Assembly: GCA_036346205.1 (NCBI GenBank)
Contig: JARFJB010000534.1
Span: 426,001 to 490,000, forward strand
Reading direction: 5' to 3'
Source of the DNA: Vesta saturnalis
Lineage: Eukaryota > Arthropoda > Insecta > Coleoptera > Lampyridae
DNA: 64,000 bases
Part shown: positions 1 to 11,929 of the stretch, piece by piece
How positions within the stretch are numbered: position 1 is the first letter of the stretch
Layout of the letters: each line of letters begins with the position of its first letter
Program-made: the position numbers and the translations under genes
The notes under the pieces: generated by a model
Told to the model about the DNA's origin: nothing
The model's input: only the letters and a program-made list of their open reading frames with translations
Databases searched by the model: none

Positions 1-564
1 AAAAATGGTAAAACTGTGAGCATAATTTTTACATCGGATTCATCGTAATATTGAGATAAAATATCTAACGTAATTGGTAAAGCTTTTAACCAATTATTGT
101 CTTTCTGACAATGAGTTACAACACGCAGAAGTACGTTTTTCAGCCGATCCATATTGAAGCCAGCTAACTTTGTTTGAAATAACTGTAATGTTTTACAAGC
201 AACTGAAATTGAATCGTCATTCATCCGATCCAGGATTGCATTCTCGATTGCTTCATGATCTTTCTCTTTAAAAATAGCGAATTTCTTCTGCAATAATTTA
301 ATACTTTCTAAACGTGTATCCGAATTCGGATTATATAATTTTTCCATTAAATCATATATGCTGTTGATATTTTCAGCGTTACTTAATACTTTACACAGGG
401 TTTTTTGAAATGTTGTGCGTTTTTGCATTGGTTTCATTATTTCCTTAATGGCTTTATCGAATGCTGCTGGATACTGATTTTCGATTGTCGTTAAAAAGTC
501 TTTTAACCAATTTAGAGTTTCATTCGATGATTTTGTATTTTCACTACAGACATCTATAGTTGAC
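1..564 (-). CDS. HEATR1: HEATR1/UTP10 coding exon 2 (partial, runs off window edge)
   Basis: Reading leftwards from an acceptor (TTTCAG, 570-565), this exon stays open for 187 codons to base 1. The first base completes an Arg codon begun by the exon at 14986-16133 (AG + G), so phase agrees across the intron. The product is helical and HEAT-like, with NWLKDFLTTIENQYPAAFD and RLESIKLLQKKFAIF, as expected after the UTP10 N-terminal domain. HEATR1 belongs to the t-UTP part of the small-subunit processome and acts in the nucleolus in pre-18S rRNA processing and rDNA transcription. About 570 of the roughly 2,000 residues usual for the family lie in the window; the rest is to the left. Confidence 0.9.
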
Positions 565-904
565 CTGAAATTTAAATATAATCAATGTGTAATGTATGAA
601 ACAGTTAAGGCTGACATTTACTAACGTTTATTAAAGTTACTTACATGTTAAAATTGAAAATTTATTTTCGATCATAATAATCATTCATCGTAATTAATAA
701 ATATGAATAATAATTTTAGAATTCCATCCGTTTGTGGAATAAGATGGGTTTCAGTTAAGTACGTAAAAAGTTAATCTTTTTTTTCTGAAAAAATCTGTTA
801 AATAGTCATCCACGTTTTGAACATTTGGCGTTGTGACACAATCGGCTAAATGGCCAAGTCTTAGAATCCATGAAATGGTTGTCTTCGTTATAGATATGTT
901 CAGT

Positions 905-1318
905 ATTTTCGAAATGTTCAGTGAAGGAAAAGGAAAGGGCCACATATTTCATTCCCTCCCCAAGGAGGGGGGCGGGCTGCTGGATCTTTCCGAGCTCCGT
1001 CAGCCCCAATCATGGATTCCCAGCATACATACATACATTACGTATATAAGCATGGTGGGATTAAGGATGGGTGTGGTCAGGGTAGGATCGGAAGGAACGG
1101 AGTTAGGGTTCTGAGGGGGAAAATACTACCCAGCATTCACCTAAGTAGCCGCACATGATGTGCATATACGCAGTGACCTTGCCGCTACATGTGTATGAGG
1201 AAAACCCCCTGAAAAAACATCATACAAGGTAGAGGGTAATGGGAATCGAACCCATTACCTCTCGAATGCTAAGCAGGTCGTGTTACCACTACGCTACCAA
1301 CTCGGTAGTATGGTTCAG
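905..1318 (-). mobile_element. tRNA-derived SINE, family B, long copy
   Basis: On the minus strand the element opens with a diverged tRNA-like head (about 1310-1232) with A-box-like GGTAGCGTAGTGGTAAC, an anticodon-loop match TTAGCAT (AGC), and a T arm with GGGTTCGATTCCC. A body of about 300 bp follows. The body from about 1110 to 920 matches 31664-31812 in the opposite orientation (shared CATACATACATACATTACG and ATGGTGGGATTAA), so this is a dispersed family. The acceptor stem and part of the anticodon stem no longer pair, so it is not a working tRNA gene. Confidence 0.75.
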
Positions 1319-3004
1319 TGAAATGGCGACATCACCTAAATTGTAGAAATTTATAGTATAAATCGATTACTTTGTAACGGTTTCAAACAGCATTAGAATA
1401 TCGCACGGGAAAATTAGCTCGTCGTGAGGTGGTGTATTTTATCAAAATTTTGCAGCTACGATCATACTGTAAGTCGACTTTCATCTGGAAAATGTTCTGG
1501 ACGCCACCCTGCCTGCACTAGCATAAAACAAATAAAAACACTTAAACCTACCTTCCTGTTCACGACCAACGGTTCGTTGGGTCGATTTTGAAACATAATG
1601 CACCAAAACACCACAATATAACTCTTACTATTCTTTCACATTTAAATTTTGACTAAATTTCACCTTAAATATTTTTACTAAATTAAAATAAAGAAATCTT
1701 CCCACAATTGAAATTAACTTTAGTCTACTCTAATTAAAACAGAACTACCCCCATCCCTAGCTTAATCGACATATACTCAAATTAAATTATGATAATCACA
1801 TAAATAATACAGAAATAGAGAAAGTTAACACCCTTTCGCATCGGTATATTGTTCCTTTACAAACTAAATTTAGCACTTCGAAGAAACTTAATTCAACTTA
1901 ACAAACATCTATTAAACTTACTTTAAAACAACCAAATGTCCAGTCGATTTCAACTTAGCGAACAAAAGCTTTTATCGCCAAATACGGTTTGAAAGTAAAT
2001 CACTCCTTAAACCGTTAAAAATTTCACAAAATTAGTATTCTCTTCTTTTGCTACTACAAAAGCGCTTTCGAGAGCTCACGATTAGCGGCACATGCCCTTT
2101 GACTTAAACGTAAATATTTAATTACATCTTACAAATCATACAAACACGACACATTCAACAGTAAACAAAAGAAATTAGATATCTCAAGATAAACTGAATA
2201 AATTAATAGCTTCGTAAATATGTCTAACAAATAAATACTATAAACTGGTGACGCATAATTTATAATATTTAATAAAAACAAATAAGCTCAAAAACCAAAC
2301 AAGGTTTATATTTATTATAAATTTTACTTTACACTTTCAGGACGCCAAAGTAGAAACAGTAAAGAGATGCTCCGGGTCTCAGGCTCGCTTTCTTCGGTCG
2401 GCATGATAGCTGGTCGCTCTCCACCAATTATATTCCTCACGGCACCCAAAAGTGTATTGCATTAGCTGATGGCTGGATACAATTACCATTAGCTGACTCA
2501 ATACTCACGTTCGTTAAACCAACCCACTTAATTACTGAACTCTTTAACAAAGCCGTTCTCGATTATTTCCCCCTGGGTGATTCTAGTGCACTAGGAAAAA
2601 TAAATCACTAAAATAAGATGTGTTTTGCAAACTCTTCATCAAAATACGCTTCGCGAAACGGTATAGCAATCCCTCTAAACTTCAACACTCTACACGTTAC
2701 TCAGATATACATGGGCATACGGGAGGTTAACTTAACGTCACCCCTCCACTACCGGGTATTACCTTACGCACGACCTACTCAACTAGTTGCTGGCTACGAA
2801 GCTGTACCAATTACAAACTTAAAACGTACGCGCAGTAAACCCGCACAGCTTTCGTAAAAATTTAGAAAATACGCCATTAGCACCAACTCGCAAAATTAGG
2901 CGTAAAAAAATTGTAATCCGATCTGTTTTCGTCGTCGCTATACTTTGTAAAATCAACCGTAATTTAACTTCATATAGAAACCACAGTCTACTCTTAATTC
3001 CATA
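1319..3004. other. No recognisable gene
   Basis: AT-rich, with no open frame I recognise. The slightly GC-richer piece at 2340-2880 may be remnant LTR sequence of the BEL/Pao fragment that follows, but I found no partner repeat. Confidence 0.4.
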
Positions 3005-3405
3005 TTGAGCAATGAAACTTTCATTCCTAATTTATGGTGTTTAGATGTGTTGGGAATTCAAAATCCACAAGAGAATAAATCAGAAAAAGAAACGGAAAGA
3101 GGATTATGTAACATTTTTTGGCCATTGTTAAAAGAAGAAAAGATGGTAGATATGAAGTCGATATGCCGTGGATTGAAAATCATCCACCTTTACCGACAAA
3201 TTGTAACCTAGCCAAAGGTAGACTAGATAGCGTTGTAAAAAAATTAAAGTCCGATATATAATGAGTACAACAAAACTTTTGAAGATCGGAAAGTTGAAGA
3301 AATTATAGAACTTCCTGTTAATAATACTAAAATTACAGGATATTTTTTAACCCATCACCCAGTAATTAAACTACCAGCACAACAAAAATAAAATCAGTTT
3401 TACAG
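3005..3405 (+). pseudogene. BEL/Pao retrotransposon pol fragment
   Basis: Conceptual translation with frame changes gives LWCLDVLGIQNPQ, resembling the F/LW-x-LESLGI-x-P region between protease and reverse transcriptase in BEL/Pao polyproteins. Further on, TGYFLTHHPVIKLPAQQ resembles the G-YLPHRPVI-E motif that opens the RT. The intervening coding is broken by stops and frameshifts. No LTRs were found next to it, so this is an old truncated copy in the HEATR1 intron. Confidence 0.55.
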
Positions 3406-3531
3406 ATATTATTGTGGAAAATGTTAAATCCTGATATGTTCTTCCAGTCGCTAAATATCTCAATGTTGCCGTTAACCATTCGTGTGGAGATATTGCACAT
3501 CTCATTATTGTGTTTTGTTTAATAATTCTAA

Positions 3532-3750
3532 TTAAGTTGCTTCATCCATTCTAAGGTAACTGCGCAAGTCGTCTGGTTCAAATCTTAGGTCTTCCAATAA
3601 GTTAACATGCGAAAATGTTCTTCGCTTTAAAAGCCACTCTTTAGACCACACACGTAGACGATTTTTTGTTTTTGATTCATTTTCTTTAATGATATATGCA
3701 CACTCCACTGCTGCTAATCCCATATCTTCATCGGCCAACACATAATACAA
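3532..3750 (-). pseudogene. HARBI1/PIF-Harbinger transposase N-terminal fragment
   Basis: The 72-residue frame contains RLRVWSKEWLLKRRTFSHVN, then LLEDLRFEPDDLRSYLRM. This is the W-x2-W-x2-R ... L--L---D---Y-RM pattern that precedes the catalytic domain of HARBI1-like nucleases. The downstream DDE domain is missing, so only a fragment remains. Confidence 0.6.
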
Positions 3751-5294
3751 TTGTGCGCAAATTCAAAACAAAACTAAACATTTAAGTGCGTCTGTAAGGA
3801 AAGGGAATGTAAGTATGTTTAAAATTTACGTTCTTATTGGCAACTTAAGTGCATTTCGTGTAGCGTTAGTTGCATACCTTATTGGCGTAAAAAACGTTTT
3901 AATAAATTATTTCAATACTTCTGCACATCCGTTTCCGCGTGTCGAGTCATTTTCGGTCATTGCGCAGGGTTACTTTGAGCGTCCTTTATTCATTGCTTGA
4001 ACTATGTGTTGAAGTTGAAGCCATTTTCGCTTTTTTTAAATTTTTTAAGAGTGCCACATTTATATGGCAACTCAACTTTAGTTATAGTCTTACCACTTAT
4101 TTTGCTTTGGGTTTAATTTTATTTTAACGTTAACTTTGCAAGGTGCTGCAATAGCTTTGTTACTGCGAAGTGGGATATCAATTACCAAATTTTACTTTGA
4201 ACCATACAAAATCAATTCAGTTTAGAGGTTTATAAAAAAATTTCTATATATTTGGAATTACCCGCATATCAATCTGATGTTTACTTCACCTTCCATTGAA
4301 ATTGCGCAATAAATTTAAAGTGATGACTCGACAGCATTTCCTTATCTGTTGAAGTTCCAGTAATACCCAAAATGTGAAACAAATTACGTCAGGTATTTCA
4401 TATTGTTAATTAATTCACATTATAGTATAAGGCAGTTAATTAAGAATCACTAACATTAGTTTTTAAGAGATCATCATTATAATCAAATTAAGTAGCGTAA
4501 TAAAACTCATTATTGTCATTATTTTTTACTTGTAACTTTATTTTTAAGGTTTATTTGTTTCCTAAAAACAAATTGGCGTCCGAGATTACATTATTTATTT
4601 TCAGGTTTGAAGCAACACCTTTTTTTTTGTAAAGCGAAAATATCTAAGCAATTCTATTTTTGTTAATAAGCAAATCAAATGTTATTGAACCTGGACCTGT
4701 TAATCTACCGACGAGCAGAGGGGCATAAAATCTTCTAGTTATCCGTTATTTTCCTTAGCTAATTATAGCTATGGGCTAGAAGTATTTAATCATCAGTGGG
4801 TGAATTATTTATACGACACCTGTAAAGTTTACAAGTTCTACGACATCTTCACACTGCATTTCGCTGTGAGACCGGTATTCTCCGCTTATGTTTGAACGAC
4901 ACCTGTAAAGTTTACAAGTTCTACGACATCTTCACACTGCATTTCGCTGTGAGACTGGTATTCTCCGCTTATGTTTGAATCGAAACTTGCTTCAACTATG
5001 TTCGCGTTTTCTCTTTGTTTGTTGTTTTCTTTGTTGTAGCACTCGTGTTGTGTCGCACCTTGAAAAAATGGAAATTTAACACATAATAAAGAAACTAATA
5101 CGCCTTAGAGCAGGTTTATCCATCTCCTGTTAAATTTAAGTTTTCCAAAATTTCCTTTAATTGTTTTGTTGATGAAATATTTGTCTCTAGATGTAAATTA
5201 ATACCTTCGCTCGTAGCCATTTTTTTTATTTTATTCCCTAGGGAATGTAGTTTTAAAATGACGTAATATTGTTGCTATTGAACATTTATACAAT
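3751..5294. other. Noncoding stretch with one tandem duplication
   Basis: No coding frame recognised. The region is AT-rich and contains the 83 bp tandem duplication listed separately. Confidence 0.4.
4813..4978. repeat. Tandem duplication, 83 bp x 2
   Basis: The unit beginning ACGACACCTGTAAAGTTTAC occurs at 4813 and again at 4896. The two copies differ at about one visible position (CCGG versus CTGG), so the duplication is recent. Confidence 0.9.
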
Positions 5295-6345
5295 TTATAC
5301 CTCGTATATTACGTACACACCTGAATCGTTAATAATATTGTTAATCGTACAGATTCTATGTTTCCTATGCATTCGGTCTAATAAATCAAAATTGACCATA
5401 GTGGCATAGGTTGTTCTTATTGATCGTGTTTGACCGAAAAACTTTTCACACGGTTGACTGCTCCATAACCATGGTACAAGTAGTTTGGAATTGCCATTTA
5501 TTCTGCATTTTGCAAACATCAATATTAGGCCGTGGGCATCTAACTCTACACACAACAGGTGCGTAGATTCAGGAAAATCTGCAATAATGTTTTCTAGATG
5601 TGTTTTCGATATAAAATATTTTCCCACAGGCAAGTCAGTATTTGGTTTTAAAATTCTCGTCTTGATCTTTATAGCAATGTGCACTGTATCTTGAATTGCA
5701 GCTGGTTTCATTACGTCAAAATTTGCCTGAAATGTTAGTAACTTCAATACGGTGCAATTCTTTTGACTAACAGGCGTGACAGTTTAAAATTTAAAAACGT
5801 TAAAAAGCAAATTATTACATTAAAGACATTGAGGAGTGTATGCCTAACTATTTTCAGCGCTTGTGGTAAGCGCCAGTAACACCTAATCAAAATCATAAGA
5901 CAATTACAATACTAGCAACGTTTCCGTAGTGGTTTAAACAATTAAAATAGTAAGAGATATGCCTACCTGAAAATATAAGTGGTATTTTTGAAGAATCCAT
6001 TGGGATAGATAGCAATGGCAACCCGGAAATCACTTTCAATGCCTTCAAACATCTCGTGTCGTCGTCTGAGGAGAAGCCTTCTATAGTAATACCATATTTT
6101 TTTGCTTCCGTTATTAGATATTTCCATCTAGACAAAACAATTTCAGCCAAAAACCCGCTGCCTGATCCAAAAAGAGCAATACAAAAAGCCGGAGCACCAT
6201 TCACAAGCGCCATGTAGACGTAAGCATTGGTAGCGTGTAGAATCAGAAAACCTGTTTCTTTTAAAATAAGTGAGACACAGCCCACGAGTTGATCAGCTGG
6301 ATCATAACGTATTCGTCTGACAATCGCCGTTTGATTCTCTGCCAA
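5295..6345 (-). pseudogene. Unclassified transposase-like gene in two pieces
   Basis: Two minus-strand frames of about 150 codons (6345-5893, then 5747-5295) appear to be one gene. The first carries RWKYLITEAKKYGI followed by GFSSDDDTRCLKAL, an acidic patch that could hold a catalytic Asp. The second carries QDTVHIAIKIKTR, a conserved-looking LLCVELDAHGLILM, then SSQPCEKFFGQTRSI. E-x-FFGQ-x-R resembles the motif holding the last catalytic Glu of hAT/P-type RNase H-like transposases. The 145 bp between the pieces has candidate splice sites (donor GTAGGC, acceptor TTTCAG), but by my reading their phases disagree, so a frameshift is as likely as an intron. I cannot name the family with confidence. 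Confidence 0.5.
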
Positions 6346-6538
6346 AAATATGAGCGGGGTAATTTACTTTTTCCAAAAATTCTTTCAGTTTTCCATATTG
6401 AATGTCCCCTTTGGAAAAGTTACCTAACTGACAAAGTTCTGCTTAATGTTGCTAATGGTAGTAATGCATTGGTTGTGTTCGTAGCAAGAGTTTTGTACGC
6501 TGTGCGGCCAGTCGTTAGGAAAATGTACAACCAAAATT

Positions 6539-6706
6539 AAAAATTATTGTTAATTTTATTAAATACATAAATAAAAAGTTTACCTCGAGTAGGGTTTGAA
6601 CCTACGACATCTACTTTGCTTGAGTAGCGCTCTAAAAAACTGAGCTATCGCGATACAAGCCCCAATCGATGTAAATTTTGTCTTTATGTATGTAGTAATA
6701 TAATAA
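6539..6706 (-). mobile_element. tRNA-derived SINE, family A, copy 1
   Basis: It has the family A layout on the minus strand: a 5' leader (CTACATACATAAAGAC ... CATCGATTGGGGCTTG), a 73-nt tRNA-like core (6654-6582), then the tail AAACTTTTTATTTATGTAT with AT-rich sequence. Candidate target-site duplications are 6526-6538 and 6707-6719 (TACAACCAAAATT / TACAATCAAAATT, 12 of 13). The 5' flank also resembles the flank of the copy at 26.7 kb, so the true 5' boundary may lie further out. Confidence 0.75.
6582..6654 (-). ncRNA. tRNA-like core of SINE A copy 1 (anticodon AGC)
   Basis: A 73-nt cloverleaf can be drawn: D stem GCTC/GAGC, anticodon stem CTACT/AGTAG with loop CAAGCAA, T stem GTAGG/CCTAC. 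The acceptor stem has one mismatch and wobbles. Its 5' half differs from the other two family A copies, pointing to a separate subfamily. Confidence 0.6.
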
Positions 6707-6766
6707 TACAATCAAAATTGTTTATATTCAACACTAAATCTGTTGCCACATTTCAATTTTGATCCC

Positions 6767-7129
6767 TTATTGCCATTCTTTAGGACTGCATCTTTTAGGA
6801 ATTCTAAAAAAGAGGCCGACGATGCGATTTTTAGATTGATTAGTTTCTTTCAAGGAATCTTGGATAATATTAAGAGAAGCTGAAAATTCATTCAATGTAA
6901 TGGAATTGTTAGAAATATTTTCTTCGATCAACTTATAAGTTTCATAAAAATCAATCAACTTTAATTGTTTGGAATCAAGTGCCAAGCACCTTTCTGTAAA
7001 GGATCGTACTTTTGTTTTAAGCGTTTTGCAGATGGACTGTCTTTTCTCTATTATCAAGAGTGTTAGGTTTATTGATGGAATGGTTTCTGACAATAGGATC
7101 TTCAATAAAAGTTTGACATCGTGGAGCAC
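6767..7129 (-). other. Unrecognised 120-codon open frame
   Basis: The predicted product is Lys- and Leu-rich and probably helical, with no domain I recognise. It lies upstream of the transposase-like gene at 5295-6345, from which SINE A copy 1 separates it, so it may be the N-terminal part of that gene. This is a guess from position only. Confidence 0.3.
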
Positions 7130-7274
7130 TTCAAGGGTCGGTCATTAATTCACTTACATTTGAAAAGACCTAACTAAGGTACTGAAATATCTGAAACGTG
7201 GTTAGTTTTAGGTACAGGAAATACTGATACCAAACGAATTGGCTTAAAAAAATACAGCGGGAAATGTAATAAAA

Positions 7275-7777
7275 TACAGGGTGTTCTATTTAAAGTAAGC
7301 AACTTATGATTTAAATTGAGCATGTTGGCGGCTATGTTTTAAACACCCTGTATGAAATATCAATGAGATGGATATATGGAGTTAACGGGCAAGCGCTTGT
7401 TGTTTATTGGTTACAATTTCACGTCACTAGCTTCGTTATTAATGGAGATATCGTTATTCAATGTGGACTAGGATTTTTTCAAAATTTAAAAAAAAATCGA
7501 AATATCTCGAAAATACTTCACTTTTGGTATAGGACATTGTGCAGAAATTTCATCTAGAATATCATGTAGAATTCGAAAATAAAATAAAAAATATTAGGTT
7601 CCATTTAAAATAACAAAGTTCACGTCTACTTCCGGTATAACCGGAAGTTCCACATTCAGAACAATATTATATTTGAACTCAGCGTCATCCAAAACCTACA
7701 GCTTCGTAATTTCAGATTTTTAACATAACTGTATCCGCCATTACTTTTAATCAAAGCTCTTCGCACTACACCCTGTA
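7275..7777. mobile_element. MITE-like element(s) with mariner-type ends
   Basis: TACAGGGTGTTC at 7275 and inverted ACACCCTGTA at 7343-7352 and again at 7768-7777 match the ACAGGGTGT-type ends common on insect Tc1/mariner MITEs. Either a 78 bp element sits beside a second end, or one 503 bp element carries an internal copy. No transposase frame is present. Confidence 0.5.
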
Positions 7778-7896
7778 TGTACTATCATGAGATGATTCAT
7801 GATACAAACAGAATGCAATTAAAAATTTTCAGAAATTAAATTGTTACCTAGGTAGGCAACTACTAATGTCGTGGGCAAAAAAGTGGAAGATAAAGC
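7776..7896. repeat. 121 bp direct repeat, copy 1
   Basis: It matches 8467-8587 over 121 bp with about two differences. It starts TATGTACTATCATGAGATGA and contains the imperfect palindrome TATCATGAGATGATTCATGA. Confidence 0.9.
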
Positions 7897-8466
7897 CTTT
7901 GGAATTATGAACATAGGGCTTGGTTTGGAGAATCCGTAACAATAATCAATTATTTTTGACGGTTATGTTGACCGTTTATACAAGGTAAGTCTATATTTTG
8001 GCCTTCTTGTATAGCTCTACAGAATATGTTCCTACGAAAGTCCTATACGGCATAAAACTATTTCGATTATATAGTGTGCAATGTAAGTACCGAACCTGAC
8101 CATTCCCTCGATAATTTGAAGTGGAACATCCTTAATATAAAAATAACGAAAAAATATTCCCAACATTTTTTGTAAGATGTTGCAAGTTGAACTTTTAATA
8201 ATAATAAAAAAAAAAAAATAACTGGAACACTATCTCTCGATACTAAGCATGTTGAAATGACTATCGTAGGAACAATTTCGTAGAACATATTGTTTTCCAT
8301 ATCCATTGATAGTTAAGAAGGCAAAAACCTAGACGCGTTTTGCATTCTCAAAGGTGGTCTGATGTCGTTTTTTAACACGTGATACTTTGTAGAACTGAAG
8401 AAAACAACAGACGCCGGTAACTATAACGGAATTGAAGAAAATGATGACGCATGTCTAAATTCACTA

Positions 8467-8587
8467 TATGTACTATCATGAGATGATTCATGATACAAAC
8501 AGAATGCAATTAAAAATTTTCAGAAATTAAACTGTTACTTAGGTAGGCAACTACTAATGTCGTGGGCAAAAAAGTGGAAGATAAAGC
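8467..8587. repeat. 121 bp direct repeat, copy 2
   Basis: This is the second copy of the repeat at 7776-7896, starting 691 bp downstream. The 570 bp between the copies holds no recognisable coding frame. Confidence 0.9.
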
Positions 8588-9131
8588 ATGAAATTATAAT
8601 TATACAGTGAATAGCAATTTACAGTTTACTTACCCTCGCACAGGATGTTACACTGTTTCCTCTCACTTAGCTGCAATAATATCTCTGTAGCACTACTAAA
8701 ACACTACTAAGCACGGAGTCGTAGTTCGTTATGGAATGGAAGGGTAATACCGTTTGAGATGATTTCTGCGCGATGTTGCAACTGCACGATTACCTATACG
8801 ATTACCTGTAATTTTCGCAACTGCGACAGATTACGACGAGATTGCGTGGAGATTGGGGTGACTGCGTACAGATTGCGCGATTGCTAAGACGACTGCGGCG
8901 TATTTTGTACATGTATTGCGAGAGTGAAACACCCCTCGGAAATAACACAAAAATAAAAGTGTAGCCCCAGAGAAAATATTTTAACTTTGTGGCAGCTAGT
9001 GTTAAATTATTATTATTATTATTAATAATATTAGAATACTCTCCTTAACTGGCATACTGCGCCAAATTACTTAGGAGAACAAGCGGAATCACGGTTACAA
9101 TAAACAGGAATTATTATTTACTGCCTGGAGT
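8588..9131. other. No gene seen
   Basis: 8750-8900 has many short irregular repeats of GATTGCG/GATTAC/ACTGCG type. I see no frame or recognisable element. Confidence 0.4.
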
Positions 9132-9264
9132 TTAACACTAGAACGACCGGAGCGGTCAATTTGACCGGAGAGCGTTTGGTTTTATTTGTTATTTGTTCAC
9201 CGCTTATAATACAGATAAATGCTTTTTGTAACATTTCCTACAACAGGTATTGAAATGCTATTAA

Positions 9265-11668
9265 CCCTAGAATACTGGACATTCGTAAAATTTACGACAC
9301 ACCCGAAAAGTCGTTTAAGATCGGGTACTTCCGGGTCATGTTTTTCCTAGTCATCAGCTAGACGGTGGTGCATACGGTTATCGTAATTTTTAGCGCGAAA
9401 TCGCATATTTCATTGACTCTTCGTAAATTTTACGAATGTCCAGTATTCACGTTATTTTTTATTCTTATATTATTGTACCCTCGTACGCTGATAAAATTGG
9501 GTTAGTGTTTGTGTTTTTGAGAAGTAATGTACTTTTTTGGTATCTTGAAAGTTTTAAATAATTATTTGTAATTTTTGTAAAGAATATGGCGCAAAAATCT
9601 TTGACACGAGAAGAAATAGAGGCTGAAATACAGCGTATAATAGCTGAAGAAGACTCTGAACCCGAATCTTTTGAAGACAGCGGAAGTGATTGAGAGGAGG
9701 ACAATAAAGAATACGAAGCAGAAAGTTCAGATGATGAAAGTGATGATGATATTTTTATACAGCAGCATCCGGCCAACGCCGATAAATCCAATCTATCTGA
9801 AAACTTTTCAACTGCCGAACAAAAGCGTTCAGAAGAAAATAATGGCGATAACATTGATGTTCGAGGATTTCCAACCAACGCAGATCAGTCCAATTTATCT
9901 GAGGACGGCTCGTCTGCAGTAACTAATGAATCGGAGAGTAATAGGGAAAATAACCTTTTTTTACCTCGCTATATTATAAACCCGAAAAACACCTGCTTGA
10001 AAAGAAAAAATGGTCATAAATGGTCAGCGAAAATACCTTCAAGGCGTGGAAAAACTAAAGCAAGAAACATTATTCACTTTTTACCCGGTCCTAAAGGGGA
10101 TGCCGCAAAGTGTTCAACTTTGGATGAATTTTTCTTGCACTTCTTTTCAAATGAAATTCTAGAAACAATACTATTACATACAAATTCCGAAATTGCCAGA
10201 CAAGCACAAAAAGATAAAAGCAATGCTAATATTTCGCAAACAACAAAAAATGAGATAAAAGCTCTTATTGCAATTTTGATAAGACCTGCAGCGAACAAAG
10301 ATAATCATTTGTCTGCAAAATATATGTTCGAACATTTTACAAAACTTGCATGAGCGGTGAGCGCTTTTCATTCCTAATAAATTCCCTTAGGTTTGATGAC
10401 AAAGAAACCAGGCCGGAAAGAAAAAGGGCAGATTCGTTTGCACACATTCGTGAGATATGGGATGTTTTTATTCCAACATGTAGGGACTCGTACACACCTT
10501 CTTCATACTTAACCATTGATGAGCAGCTGGTTGGATTTCGCGGGCGTTGTCGTTTTCGAATGTACATACCGAGTAAGCCGTCCAAATATGGCATCAAAAT
10601 AATCATGGTGTGCGATTCATCTTCAAAATACATGTTAGATGCAAGTCCTTATTTAGGAAAATTTACGAAAGCAAATGAATTGCCATTGGTTACATACTTT
10701 GTTCAAGAGCTTACTAAATCTGTCCATGGTAGTAACAGAAATATCACCATGGATAATTGGTTTACATCGGTAAGTTTGGCTGATGATTTACTGAAAGATC
10801 CCTATAAACATACTATCATAGGCACTCTCTGTAAAAACAAACAAGAGATTCCCAAGGAAATGTTAGATGTTACAGGTAGAAGTCCGAACACGTCCATGTT
10901 TTGTTACGATCAGATGAAGACAATGGTATCGTACATGCCAAAAAAGAAAAAAATTGTTTTACTTCTATCCACTCTTCATGAAGGGGCTAAATTATCAGCG
11001 ACAGGAAAACCTGCAATTATAAAGAATTATAATGAAACAAAGGGTGGGGTAGACACATTCGACCAAATGTGCTCTAATATGAATTGTGGTCGTAAAACCT
11101 GAAGGTGGCCGATGGTCATATTTTATGACATGATAAATATTGCAAGCATAAATTCTAACGTAATTTATACTTAAAATATACTGAACTAAAGAAAAAAACC
11201 GTTGAGTAGATATCACTATATGATTGAATTAAGTCGTTTTCTTGCGGAACCATGGCTGAAAGAGAGGATAAATACTAAAACTTTGCGTCGTAATATCCGG
11301 CAAGATATTGGTGATATTCTAAATATTTCTATAGAAAATGTGAGACCAGAGTGTCAAAATAAAAAACGAAAAGCTTGTTTCTACTATCCCAGTAATAAAA
11401 GACGTATGACCACTACATATTGTAACCAGTGCACGCAAGCCATATGTGGTGAACATCGTGGAAATATATGTACTCTCTGTGAAACAGTTGAAAAGTTTTC
11501 TTCTGGAAAAACATTTTTTTTCAAGCCTAAAAGTATATTATATTTTGTGATACTTTTGTAGATTTTTTGTAATACATGCATTTTTTAAATTTACTGTTTT
11601 AATAAAAGCCGTAAATTTTACGATACTCCAGTATTAACGTATGTTTGAAGAAGTCCTGTATTCTAGGG
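9265..11668 (+). mobile_element. piggyBac-like element 1, complete with TTAA duplication
   Basis: TTAA target sites lie at 9261-9264 and 11669-11672. The element starts CCCTAGAATACTGGAC and ends with the inverse of CCCTAGAATACAGGAC. Inner palindromic repeats CGTAAATTTTACG recur near both ends (about 9287, 9422 and 11611). It is 2,404 bp long and carries one broken transposase gene. Confidence 0.9.
9586..11561 (+). pseudogene. piggyBac transposase 1 (broken)
   Basis: ATG 9586 opens an acidic N-terminus (LTREEIEAEI, runs of Glu/Asp/Ser) typical of piggyBac transposases. The DDE_Tnp_1_7 core is recognisable, with the three catalytic Asp in LTIDEQLVGFRGR, ITMDNWFTSV and GGVDTFDQM, plus SKPSKYGIKI between the first two. 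The C-terminus has a Cys-rich zinc-binding tail (CNQCTQAICGEH ... CTLC). Lesions are an in-frame TGA at 9691, a missing or shifted segment near 10,290-10,350, and a TGA after CGRKT near 11,101 with degraded sequence to 11,200. The transposase is inactive, but all three Asp and both termini remain. Confidence 0.85.
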
Positions 11669-11929
11669 TTAAACAGAGTCTATTAATATTTCTCTCTCTA
11701 GTTTGCAAATATTACCACTTATACCTAGAACAACCGAGAACGGTCAGAATGACCGTATATGAGAATTTGTTTACAAAAAATATGTATTCTTGAAAGAGAA
11801 TTGTTTAGTCTAACAAGTACATGTACCCTTACTCCCACTCCATTATAAGACGGAGAGCATGCGAGTTGATCACAGTGTTTAGTCATGCGCAGTTGCGATT
11901 TGAGTGCGTAATAGTTGTAAAGCATAAGT

